DNA of 8,245 bases from Alphaproteobacteria bacterium. GTDB taxonomy: Bacteria > Pseudomonadota > Alphaproteobacteria > JAJFFI01. Numbering within the stretch: position 1 is the stretch's first letter; each line of letters opens with the position of its first letter. The notes beneath the pieces are model-generated. The model saw only the letters and a list, made by a program, of their open reading frames with translations. It was not told the DNA's origin and searched no databases. The DNA is taken from the NCBI GenBank assembly GCA_021776755.1, contig JAJFFI010000049.1, positions 1 to 8,245 on the forward strand, in the 5' to 3' direction. Shown here piece by piece: positions 1-5,486 of the stretch. The translations under genes and the position numbers were made by a program.

Positions 1-213
1 CGGCCGGCCGGGGCGCAGACCACGGGCCAACCTGCCAGAACGGTGCGGCGCCGGCGGAAGGCCGATCTCACGGCATTTGCCGGACGCAATGCCGCCGCCA
101 GCGCGAGCTTCAGCGACGACGAGACACTCGACGACGAAACCGCCCACGCCGCCGGGGTCACAAATCGCCCCGGAATGGCCCTCGCCATCCTGCTGGCTCA
201 AGCAAGGCCCTGA
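1..213 (+). CDS. 3' end of an unrecognised gene (partial)
   Basis: The frame starting at base 1 stays open to a TGA at 211-213, giving 70 residues with no start in view, so the gene would begin upstream of the window. By my reading about 80% of its codons end in G or C, like the genes further on. The fragment has an Arg/Lys-rich stretch near residues 13-20, an acidic stretch around residues 38-46 (SFSDDETLDDE) and a short hydrophobic end (MALAILLAQARP). I recognise no domain. The other two plus frames are also open over most of this stretch, as is common in GC-rich DNA, so frame choice rests on codon third positions and amino-acid plausibility only. It could be non-coding. Confidence 0.4.
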   Translation, partial: RPAGAQTTGQPARTVRRRRKADLTAFAGRNAAASASFSDDETLDDETAHAAGVTNRPGMALAILLAQARP

Positions 214-290
214 TTTCCGACACATTTTCGGGTTGATCTGACGGAATGCGGATCGGCCCGTGGACATGTCCCGGCCTCGATCCCGGGTCA

Positions 291-330
291 CGGCCCCTTT
301 GACGGCCCCTGTACCGGCCCCTCTAACGGC
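291..330 (+). repeat. 12-bp periodic direct repeat
   Basis: The octamer CGGCCCCT begins at 291, 303 and 315, exactly 12 bp apart, and a degenerate fourth unit (AACGGC) follows at 325-330. The spacing is close to one helical turn and also equals four codons. In the frame opening at ATG 266 and stopping at TGA 335-337 it would encode TAPLTAPVPAPLTAM. It may be a short tandem duplication, a direct-repeat protein-binding site, or the remnant of a Pro/Ala-rich coding tail. No function is assigned. Confidence 0.6.
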
Positions 331-354
331 AATGTGACGCGGCGTTGAGGCGTT

Positions 355-382
355 TTGACCTGTGCGGGGGTGGTCCTATTTC
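355..382 (+). promoter_or_regulatory. Candidate sigma-70-like promoter for the AsmA-tonB pair
   Basis: TTGACC at 355-360 matches five of six bases of the -35 consensus. TATTTC at 377-382 follows after a 16-base spacer and is a poor -10 match. Transcription would start near 389, leaving a leader of about 95 bases that contains both small hairpins. The -10 is weak, so this is only the best candidate I can see in the leader. Confidence 0.3.
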
Positions 383-396
383 AGCAATCAACTAGA

Positions 397-419
397 CTGC
401 CCACCAACTGTATGGGCAG
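397..419 (+). promoter_or_regulatory. Inverted repeat in the AsmA leader
   Basis: CTGCCCA at 397-403 and TGGGCAG at 413-419 are perfect 7-bp complements around a 9-base loop. No T-run follows, so it is not an intrinsic terminator. It lies just after the predicted transcription start, which would suit an operator or an RNA structure in the leader. Confidence 0.35.
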
Positions 420-435
420 ATCCGGATGCTCGGGT

Positions 436-453
436 GGCGGCCTGCAAGCCGCC
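436..453 (+). promoter_or_regulatory. GC hairpin just upstream of the AsmA ribosome binding site
   Basis: GGCGGC at 436-441 pairs with GCCGCC at 448-453 around a six-base loop (CTGCAA). It ends about 20 bases before the GGAG ribosome binding site and could affect initiation. A 6-bp GC stem is not rare in DNA of this composition. Confidence 0.25.
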
Positions 454-473
454 CCGGGACAGTCCAGCGAAAC

Positions 474-477
474 GGAG
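474..477 (+). promoter_or_regulatory. Ribosome binding site deciding the AsmA start
   Basis: GGAG lies six bases before the ATG at 484. Neither the TTG at 355 nor the ATG at 412, both in the same frame, shows such a site, so it fixes the start at 484 and places the hydrophobic anchor at the extreme N-terminus as expected for AsmA proteins. Confidence 0.75.
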
Positions 478-483
478 TTTGCA

Positions 484-2751
484 ATGTTCAAGAAAATCCT
501 GATTGGCGTCCTCGTGGTCGTCGTGCTTCTGGTGGGTGCCGCGGTGGCGCTCCCGTTCCTCGTGCCGGTCGAGAAGTTCAAGACCGAGATCGCGGAGCAG
601 ATCACCAAGGCCACCGGCCGTGACGTCGCGATCGCCGGCAGCATTGATCTGTCGGTCTATCCGAACATCGCGCTCGACGTGCGTGACGTCACGGTGGCCA
701 ATGCGCCGGGCGGCAAGGCCCCGTATCTTGCCAAGATCGGCCAGATGCTGGTGAACGTGCAGCTGATGCCGCTGCTCTCCGGCGAGCTCCGGGTCGATAG
801 CTTCAAACTGGTCAAACCCGACATCAACCTTGAGGTTGGCCCCAAGGGTCAGCCGAACTGGGCGATTGGCGACGGCGAGGCGGCGAAGACGGCCGAGGAG
901 AAGAAGCCGGCCGAAGGCGGCGAGTCGTCGATCAAACTCATTGAACTCGGCGACATCTCGATTGAGGACGGGAAGCTCAGCTATGTCGATCTGTCGGCGG
1001 GTGGTGCGCCGATCCAGCTCGCGGCCGTCAACATGAAGCTCGACTACAAGGATATCGACAGCCCGCTGGGGCTCGATGGCAGCTTTGTCTGGAACAAGGA
1101 GCCGATCAAACTGGCCCTGACGGTGAAGAACCCGAACGCGCTGATCGCGGGGCAGGCCTCGCCGGTCTCGGTTTCGGTCAACGCCGCACCGGTCAGGATG
1201 ACTTTCGGCGGCACGGTTCGCACGGGCGAAGCGGTTTCAGCCGGCGGCGCGCTCGACTTTTCGACGCCATCGCTCAAGAAACTCGCGGCCTGGGCCGGGA
1301 CACCCCTCGGGTATGAGGGCAAGGGCCTCGAGGCGGCCTCCGTCAAGGGCACGCTCAGTTATGGCGGGTCGAAGATCGCGCTCAAGGACGCGACCGTGAA
1401 AATCGATAACATCCAGGGCAACGGCTCGATCGGTATCGATACCGGCAAGAGCGTGCCCTACATCGCGGCGGACCTCGATCTCGGCGAGCTCGATCTGAAC
1501 CCCTATTTGCCGCCCGAAGCGGCGGGCGCCGGCACCTCGTCCTATCAGTGGAGCAACGACGAAATCGAAACCGCGGCGCTTCATGCGGCCAACGCCGATC
1601 TCAGCCTCAAGGCGAAGAACATCAAGTACCGCAATCTGCTGATCGACTCGGGTGTGGTCGCGGTGAAGCTCGCGGGCGGCAAGCTGACGCTGAACCTCAG
1701 CGGGCTGAACCTCTATGGCGGCAGCGGTGTCGGCACGCTGGTGCTCGATGGCAGCAGCAAGGGTACGGTCGGCATCACCCAATCGTTCAAGCTGACCGGC
1801 TTGCAGGCGCGCCCCTTCATGACGGCGCTCGCGAACTACGACACGATCTCGGGCACCGCGGACCTGAACATCAACACCACCGCGCGCGGGCGTTCCGAGC
1901 GCGGCATCGTTTCCAGCATGAACGGCGGCGGGGCGTTCCAGTTTTCCGACGGTGCGCTCCACGGCTTCAATCTGGCGTCGATGGTCCGGAACCTGTCGAC
2001 CGGCGGGCTCGCCAAAGGGCCGGAGCAGAAAACCGACTTCGCGGTGCTGGCCGGCACCTTCAAGATCGTCGGGGGTGTCCTGTCGAACGAAGATCTCTAC
2101 ATGAAGTCACCGCTCGTGCGCCTTGAAGGCAAAGGCAACACCGACATGCGGAGCCGGACGGTCAAATACCGGGTGGAGCCGAAGTTCGTGGCCGACCTGA
2201 AGGGCCAGGGCGGCGCCGACGACAAGAAGGGTTTGGTGGTGCCGGTGAACATCACCGGCAACTGGCACAACCTGAAATTCACGCCGGATCTGCTGGGCGC
2301 CTTCAAGCTCGACCCGGAAGCGCTGGTCAAGGATCCGAAAGCGGCGCTTGAGGGCATCAAGGACCAGCTGAAATCGGTGAAGGACATCGGCAAGGGTGCC
2401 GAGGGCGAAGTGAAGGGTGTGCGTGATGCCGCCAAGGGCTTCCTCGACGGATTCAAGAAGCCGAAAGCGGCCGAGACGCCAAAGGAAGCACCGAAGGCCG
2501 AGGAAAAAAAGGAGGTCAAGCAGGCCGAACCGCCGAAGGAGGAGCCCAAGAAAACTGACCCTCCCAAGGAAGAAGAGAAGAAAGAGGTGAAGCAGGCTGA
2601 ACCGCCGAAGGAAGAGCCGAAGAAGGCCGAGCCCCCGAAAGAGGAGCCGAAAACGGCCGAACCTCCGAAGGAAGAGGCCAAACCCGCGGCGGCACCGGAG
2701 AAGACGCCGGAGGAAAAGGCCAAGGACGCCGCCACGAAGGCCGCCGAATAA
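484..2751 (+). CDS. AsmA family protein with a Pro/Lys/Glu-rich C-terminal tail
   Basis: This 755-residue protein is a large AsmA-family member. These are inner-membrane-anchored, mostly periplasmic beta-rich proteins linked to outer-membrane assembly and phospholipid transport. Residues about 4-26 form one membrane segment (ILIGVLVVVVLLVGAAVALP). The family's N-terminal signature follows, with FKTEIAEQITKATGRDVAIA, then 'YPNIALDVRDV' and 'VQLMPLLSGELRVDSFKL'. The C-terminal AsmA region includes GGGAFQFSDGALHGFNLAS near residues 481-499. From about residue 655 the protein changes to a low-complexity tail of about 100 residues built on PPKEEPKK-like units, with an exact-style 24-residue duplication. 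That tail is not part of the family core and resembles the linker of the adjacent TonB. The start at 484 is chosen by its GGAG site. The gene is probably co-transcribed with tonB, 30 bases downstream. The family call is secure; the precise substrate is unknown. Confidence 0.9.
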   Translation: MFKKILIGVLVVVVLLVGAAVALPFLVPVEKFKTEIAEQITKATGRDVAIAGSIDLSVYPNIALDVRDVTVANAPGGKAPYLAKIGQMLVNVQLMPLLSGELRVDSFKLVKPDINLEVGPKGQPNWAIGDGEAAKTAEEKKPAEGGESSIKLIELGDISIEDGKLSYVDLSAGGAPIQLAAVNMKLDYKDIDSPLGLDGSFVWNKEPIKLALTVKNPNALIAGQASPVSVSVNAAPVRMTFGGTVRTGEAVSAGGALDFSTPSLKKLAAWAGTPLGYEGKGLEAASVKGTLSYGGSKIALKDATVKIDNIQGNGSIGIDTGKSVPYIAADLDLGELDLNPYLPPEAAGAGTSSYQWSNDEIETAALHAANADLSLKAKNIKYRNLLIDSGVVAVKLAGGKLTLNLSGLNLYGGSGVGTLVLDGSSKGTVGITQSFKLTGLQARPFMTALANYDTISGTADLNINTTARGRSERGIVSSMNGGGAFQFSDGALHGFNLASMVRNLSTGGLAKGPEQKTDFAVLAGTFKIVGGVLSNEDLYMKSPLVRLEGKGNTDMRSRTVKYRVEPKFVADLKGQGGADDKKGLVVPVNITGNWHNLKFTPDLLGAFKLDPEALVKDPKAALEGIKDQLKSVKDIGKGAEGEVKGVRDAAKGFLDGFKKPKAAETPKEAPKAEEKKEVKQAEPPKEEPKKTDPPKEEEKKEVKQAEPPKEEPKKAEPPKEEPKTAEPPKEEAKPAAAPEKTPEEKAKDAATKAAE
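2506..2649 (+). repeat. Tandem 72-bp duplication encoding the AsmA tail
   Basis: Two consecutive 24-codon units lie at 2506-2577 and 2578-2649. Both encode KKEVKQAEPPKEEPKK followed by a PPKEE-type segment; they differ as TDPPKEEE against AEPPKEEP. The DNA has drifted at third positions, so the duplication is not brand new. A further degenerate PPKEE unit (TAEPPKEEAK) follows. Protein identity retained over diverged codons suggests the composition is under selection. Confidence 0.85.
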
Positions 2752-2781
2752 ACCAGGGACGGAGCCCGCAGCGGACTGACC

Positions 2782-3699
2782 ATGGACACGGATGCGGGAC
2801 AGGACGAACTGGCCTTGAGGCGCCGCCCGGCGCCGCCAGCGACGCCCACGACCCGGCGCGACGTTGCGCGCTGGACGGCCGCCGTCGTGCTGGCGGCGGC
2901 CGTTCACCTGTCGCCGATCCTGCTCGTGCTGCCGCTCTCGAAAGTCCCCGAGCTCGAAACCGCGAAGGCGATCGAGGTTGAGCTCGTCCCGCCGCCCAAG
3001 CCCAGGCCGGCGCCGAAGCCGGCTCAGAAAGCGGAGGCCAAACCGCCTGCAAAGCCCGCGCCCGAGAAGAAGCCTGCGCCGGAACCTGAAAAGAAGGCCG
3101 TGAAGCCGGCGAAACCGCCGGAGCCGCCGAAGCAGGCCGAGAAGAAACCGGAGGCCGAAAAGAAGGCGCCAGAAAAGAAGGCGGAAAAGAAACCCGACGC
3201 AGAGGCGAAGAAGCCGTCACGTCCGGTTGAAAAGGCAAAGCTTCCGGAGCCTGCCAAGCCTCCCGAGAAGAAGGTCGAAAAGGAGCCGGGCCCGGACAAG
3301 AAAAAGCCGGAAGCCGCCGCGCGCCCGAAACCCACGAAGTCACCGAAGCAGACCGCGCGGGTTCCGAAGGTTAGCAAGAAAACGAAGCAGGCCGGCAAGG
3401 GCGGACAGGACCCGGTCGCGAGCTGGCTGTTTGTGGTCCGCCAGAAGCTCCGCCGCGCCAAGCGCTATCCCGACGAGGCCCGGGCGGTCGGGCTGCAGGG
3501 CCGGGTCGCGGTCAGCTTCATCATCGACAAGAACGGTAAGGTCGTCGATTTCTGGATCGCGAAGAGCTCGGGCAGCCGGGTGCTCGACCACGCGGCGGCC
3601 TCGGCGCTGGTCCGCGCGCTGCCGTTCCCAAAAATGCCACGCGAGATGAAGCGCGACTCGATCAAGCTGACCTACGCCGTCGATTATTTCGTGCGCTAG
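2782..3699 (+). CDS. tonB: Energy transducer TonB
   Basis: The 305-residue product has the three-part TonB layout. TonB uses the proton-motive force harvested by ExbB-ExbD to open outer-membrane receptors for siderophores, vitamins or similar substrates. Residues about 31-52 form the membrane anchor, and His42 (AAAVHLS) sits where TonB proteins keep a functional histidine. Residues about 68-205 are a Pro/Lys/Glu/Ala-rich periplasmic linker. Residues about 213-305 are the TonB C-terminal domain, with RYPDEARAVGLQGRVAVSF and 'DKNGKV' typical of the family, ending in LTYAVDYFVR. A cytoplasmic lead of about 30 residues precedes the anchor. The ATG at 2782 has only a weak GGA seven bases upstream, so translation may be coupled to the AsmA gene. 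No exbB or exbD is visible. The linker is long, about 140 residues, and shares composition with the AsmA tail. Confidence 0.92.
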   Translation: MDTDAGQDELALRRRPAPPATPTTRRDVARWTAAVVLAAAVHLSPILLVLPLSKVPELETAKAIEVELVPPPKPRPAPKPAQKAEAKPPAKPAPEKKPAPEPEKKAVKPAKPPEPPKQAEKKPEAEKKAPEKKAEKKPDAEAKKPSRPVEKAKLPEPAKPPEKKVEKEPGPDKKKPEAAARPKPTKSPKQTARVPKVSKKTKQAGKGGQDPVASWLFVVRQKLRRAKRYPDEARAVGLQGRVAVSFIIDKNGKVVDFWIAKSSGSRVLDHAAASALVRALPFPKMPREMKRDSIKLTYAVDYFVR

Positions 3700-3721
3700 T
3701 CCGTTCGTGCGCTAGTCCGTT
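3690..3721. repeat. Perfect 16-bp tandem repeat over two convergent stop codons
   Basis: CGTGCGCTAGTCCGTT occurs twice without a gap, at 3690-3705 and 3706-3721. Each copy contains CTAG, which reads TAG on both strands. The TonB gene stops in the first copy (TAG 3697-3699) and the minus-strand GMC gene stops in the second (CTA at 3712-3714). With only one copy the two genes would end on the same CTAG and overlap by four bases, so the duplication appears to have separated them. Confidence 0.9.
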
Positions 3722-5460
3722 CGCGTCAGGCCGCCCGGCCCGGCATGACGCCTGGGTGCACCGGGGTTCGGAGCATCGTCGAATTCGAGGCTGTGATCTT
3801 CGGCATAGATCATCATCGCCCGCTCGGCGATCGCCGAAATGGTGATCGACGGGTTGACCCCGAGACAGCGCGGCATGGCGGCCCCGTCCACCACGTAGAG
3901 GCCGTCGTGAACCGCCTCGCCGGAAGGGCCGGAGAACACCCGGTTGCGGGCGTCGATCACGCCGGACGCGGCGTCGTCCGTGAGCGCGCACCCGCCGAGC
4001 GGATGCACGGTGATCAGGTTGCGCCCCAACCATTTGTGCCACATGGGATTGTCGACATATTTTCCGCCGAGCGCGGCCGTGGCGCGCTCGAGGGTTTCCG
4101 ATATGCGCTTGAACACCGGCCGGTCCCCGACGTCCGGCCACTCGACGCGAACCGCGTCATCGTCCAGCCGGAGTGCGCCGCCCGCGCCATCCTGCGCCAT
4201 CACCAGGAACGTCATCGTGTGATTGACCGCGCCGGTATAGGCGCCGCCGACAAGACTTTCGAAGGTGCGGCCGGATTCCTCCAAAAAGTCGCGAAACCCG
4301 CTGTCGGTGTCCGTCCCGAGCACCGCCCCGCCCGGCATCACGCCCCGCAGGATGGGCGCGAGCACGGAGGGAATTGTACCTTCCTCGATGACCATTCCGT
4401 CATCGAGCGCGCCCTTGCCCCGGAGATCGATCAGGCCCGCGATTACCGGCCCGACCGGATCGGCGCCGTTGCGGGGGGGATGGCCAATGCCGATCCCGTT
4501 GATGGGGACGTCGTTGTTGTAGCCGAAGGCGATGACGTCGCCATTCCCGGTAAACCCGTCCCCGAGGCGATCGGACACCGGCAGTCCCCGCTCGCGGGAG
4601 CGCAGCAGGATCTCGTTCGTGCCGAGCGTCCCGGCGGCCACCATGACCGTTGCCGCCGAGATCGTGCGGGCCTGGGTCTCGCCGTCTGCATCCCGCACAT
4701 CGAGATGCACGCGCCAGCCGCCGTCGCCTTTTTCAACATGGGAGACTTTCGTGCCGCAAAAGAGGGCGGCGCCGTGGTTCACCGCGTCCGGCAGGTAGTT
4801 CATGGCAATCGTGTTCTTGGCGCCTACATTGCATCCCGAACAGCAGTCCCCACACAGCGTGCAGGCTGTCTGGGTCACGCCGGCAAGGTTTTCCCGCTCC
4901 TCGAAACTGACATAGATCGGTGACCGGACGCAGGCAGCGTCGAGCGCTTCGGCGCAGGTTTCCATGGCGCTCAGCTTCTCGAGCGGAACCGTTCCCGGAT
5001 AAAGCGTGGGCGCAAGCATCCGTTCGGCTCTGCGGTATCCCTCCGCAAGCCGGCCGTCGGCGTCGTCCCGAATGGCCGCGGGCCAGACCGGATCGTCCAT
5101 GGCCCGCAGATCCGGGCGGAGCGCGACATTGCCATTGATGAGGGATGTGCCGCCGAGCCCGCAACCCACCATCACGCTCATGTCTTTCTCGACGTGCAGG
5201 TCGAAGAGCGCGGTGGCATCGCCGACGTGATCGATGGATCCGAAAGGCAGGCTCGCCTGGAAGGCCGCGTTGGCGTCGCCGAACGTCTTGGGAAATTCGC
5301 CGGGCTGGATTTCGAGGCCGCGCTCGAGCACACAGACCGACCGCCCCATGCGGGCGAGCCGGGAGGCAGCGATGCCGCCGCCATAGCCGGAGCCGATGAC
5401 CACCGCGTCATACGCCTGGGCAAGTCCGGAGACGGGGGTGGCAAGTCGGTCGGGTTTCAT
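3712..5460 (-). CDS. GMC family FAD-dependent oxidoreductase (cholesterol oxidase-like group)
   Basis: The 582-residue product is a complete GMC oxidoreductase, a family that uses FAD to oxidise alcohols. The FAD-binding motif GSGYGGG is at residues 23-29, with Glu46 of VLERG placed to bind ribose. The GMC signature GCGLGGTSLINGNVALRP is at 99-116. The C-terminal catalytic region has HPLGGCAL at 486-493 and VDGAAMPRCLGVNPSITISA at 525-544, giving the expected His and Asn active-site pair. A cysteine cluster, C200-x2-C203-x2-C206-x3-C210 (with Cys207 also present), precedes GAKNT; it has ferredoxin-type spacing. No signal peptide is seen, so it is probably cytoplasmic. An AAGGGA site lies seven bases before the ATG. 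It follows the phosphoesterase gene by 26 bases, so the two are probably co-transcribed. The substrate cannot be read from sequence: a sterol-like or other bulky alcohol is possible. Confidence 0.92.
   Translation of the reverse strand: MKPDRLATPVSGLAQAYDAVVIGSGYGGGIAASRLARMGRSVCVLERGLEIQPGEFPKTFGDANAAFQASLPFGSIDHVGDATALFDLHVEKDMSVMVGCGLGGTSLINGNVALRPDLRAMDDPVWPAAIRDDADGRLAEGYRRAERMLAPTLYPGTVPLEKLSAMETCAEALDAACVRSPIYVSFEERENLAGVTQTACTLCGDCCSGCNVGAKNTIAMNYLPDAVNHGAALFCGTKVSHVEKGDGGWRVHLDVRDADGETQARTISAATVMVAAGTLGTNEILLRSRERGLPVSDRLGDGFTGNGDVIAFGYNNDVPINGIGIGHPPRNGADPVGPVIAGLIDLRGKGALDDGMVIEEGTIPSVLAPILRGVMPGGAVLGTDTDSGFRDFLEESGRTFESLVGGAYTGAVNHTMTFLVMAQDGAGGALRLDDDAVRVEWPDVGDRPVFKRISETLERATAALGGKYVDNPMWHKWLGRNLITVHPLGGCALTDDAASGVIDARNRVFSGPSGEAVHDGLYVVDGAAMPRCLGVNPSITISAIAERAMMIYAEDHSLEFDDAPNPGAPRRHAGPGGLTRTD
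3723..3751. terminator. Weak terminator-like inverted repeat at the convergent gene ends
   Basis: GCGTCA at 3723-3728 and TGACGC at 3746-3751 are complementary, and the inner GC-rich bases can extend the stem with one-base bulges. No T-run follows on either strand, and the element lies inside the 3' end of the GMC gene. It could slow polymerase from the TonB side, but it is a poor match to an intrinsic terminator. Confidence 0.2.
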
Positions 5461-5467
5461 GAACGGT

Positions 5468-5473
5468 TCCCTT
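5468..5473 (-). promoter_or_regulatory. Ribosome binding site of the GMC gene
   Basis: On the minus strand AAGGGA lies seven bases before the ATG at 5460. It falls in the 26-base gap after the phosphoesterase stop (5489-5487), which leaves no room for a separate promoter close to the gene and supports a shared transcript. Confidence 0.6.
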
Positions 5474-5486
5474 CAGCCGGATCGGT

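Larger units (their letters stand above)
214..483 (+). other. Non-coding leader upstream of the AsmA gene
   Basis: No convincing gene lies here. The AsmA frame remains open back to a TTG at 355 and an ATG at 412, but that extension (rich in Cys, Gly and Ser, with no domain-like pattern) sits before a clean N-terminal membrane anchor and lacks a good ribosome binding site. The stretch holds a 12-bp periodic repeat (291-330), a weak sigma-70-like promoter candidate (355-382) and two small inverted repeats (397-419 and 436-453). I see no strong intrinsic terminator for the upstream fragment. Confidence 0.55.

Noticed and set aside
266..337. A 23-codon leader-peptide frame
   Set aside because: It has no convincing ribosome binding site, and its repetitive peptide is explained by the 12-bp DNA repeat. 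Kept only as an alternative reading of that repeat.
355..483. N-terminal extension of the AsmA protein from TTG 355 or ATG 412
   Set aside because: The extension has no ribosome binding site and an implausible composition, and it would bury the N-terminal membrane anchor. The ATG at 484 has GGAG at the right distance.
1237..1962. A 241-codon minus-strand frame inside the AsmA gene
   Set aside because: It lies wholly inside a well-supported AsmA reading frame, is rich in Arg and Gly with no motif, and behaves like an antisense shadow.
2107..2907. Long minus-strand frames opposite the AsmA tail and TonB start, rich in Phe, Leu, Gly and Ser
   Set aside because: They are the complement of Pro/Lys/Glu repeats, which reads as low-complexity Phe/Leu/Gly/Ser. 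The apparent hydrophobic repeats are a by-product.
3745..4923. A 392-codon open frame on the plus strand, antisense to the GMC gene
   Set aside because: The minus strand carries a complete GMC oxidoreductase with all family motifs. The plus-strand translation shows no domain and is an open shadow caused by high GC at third positions.
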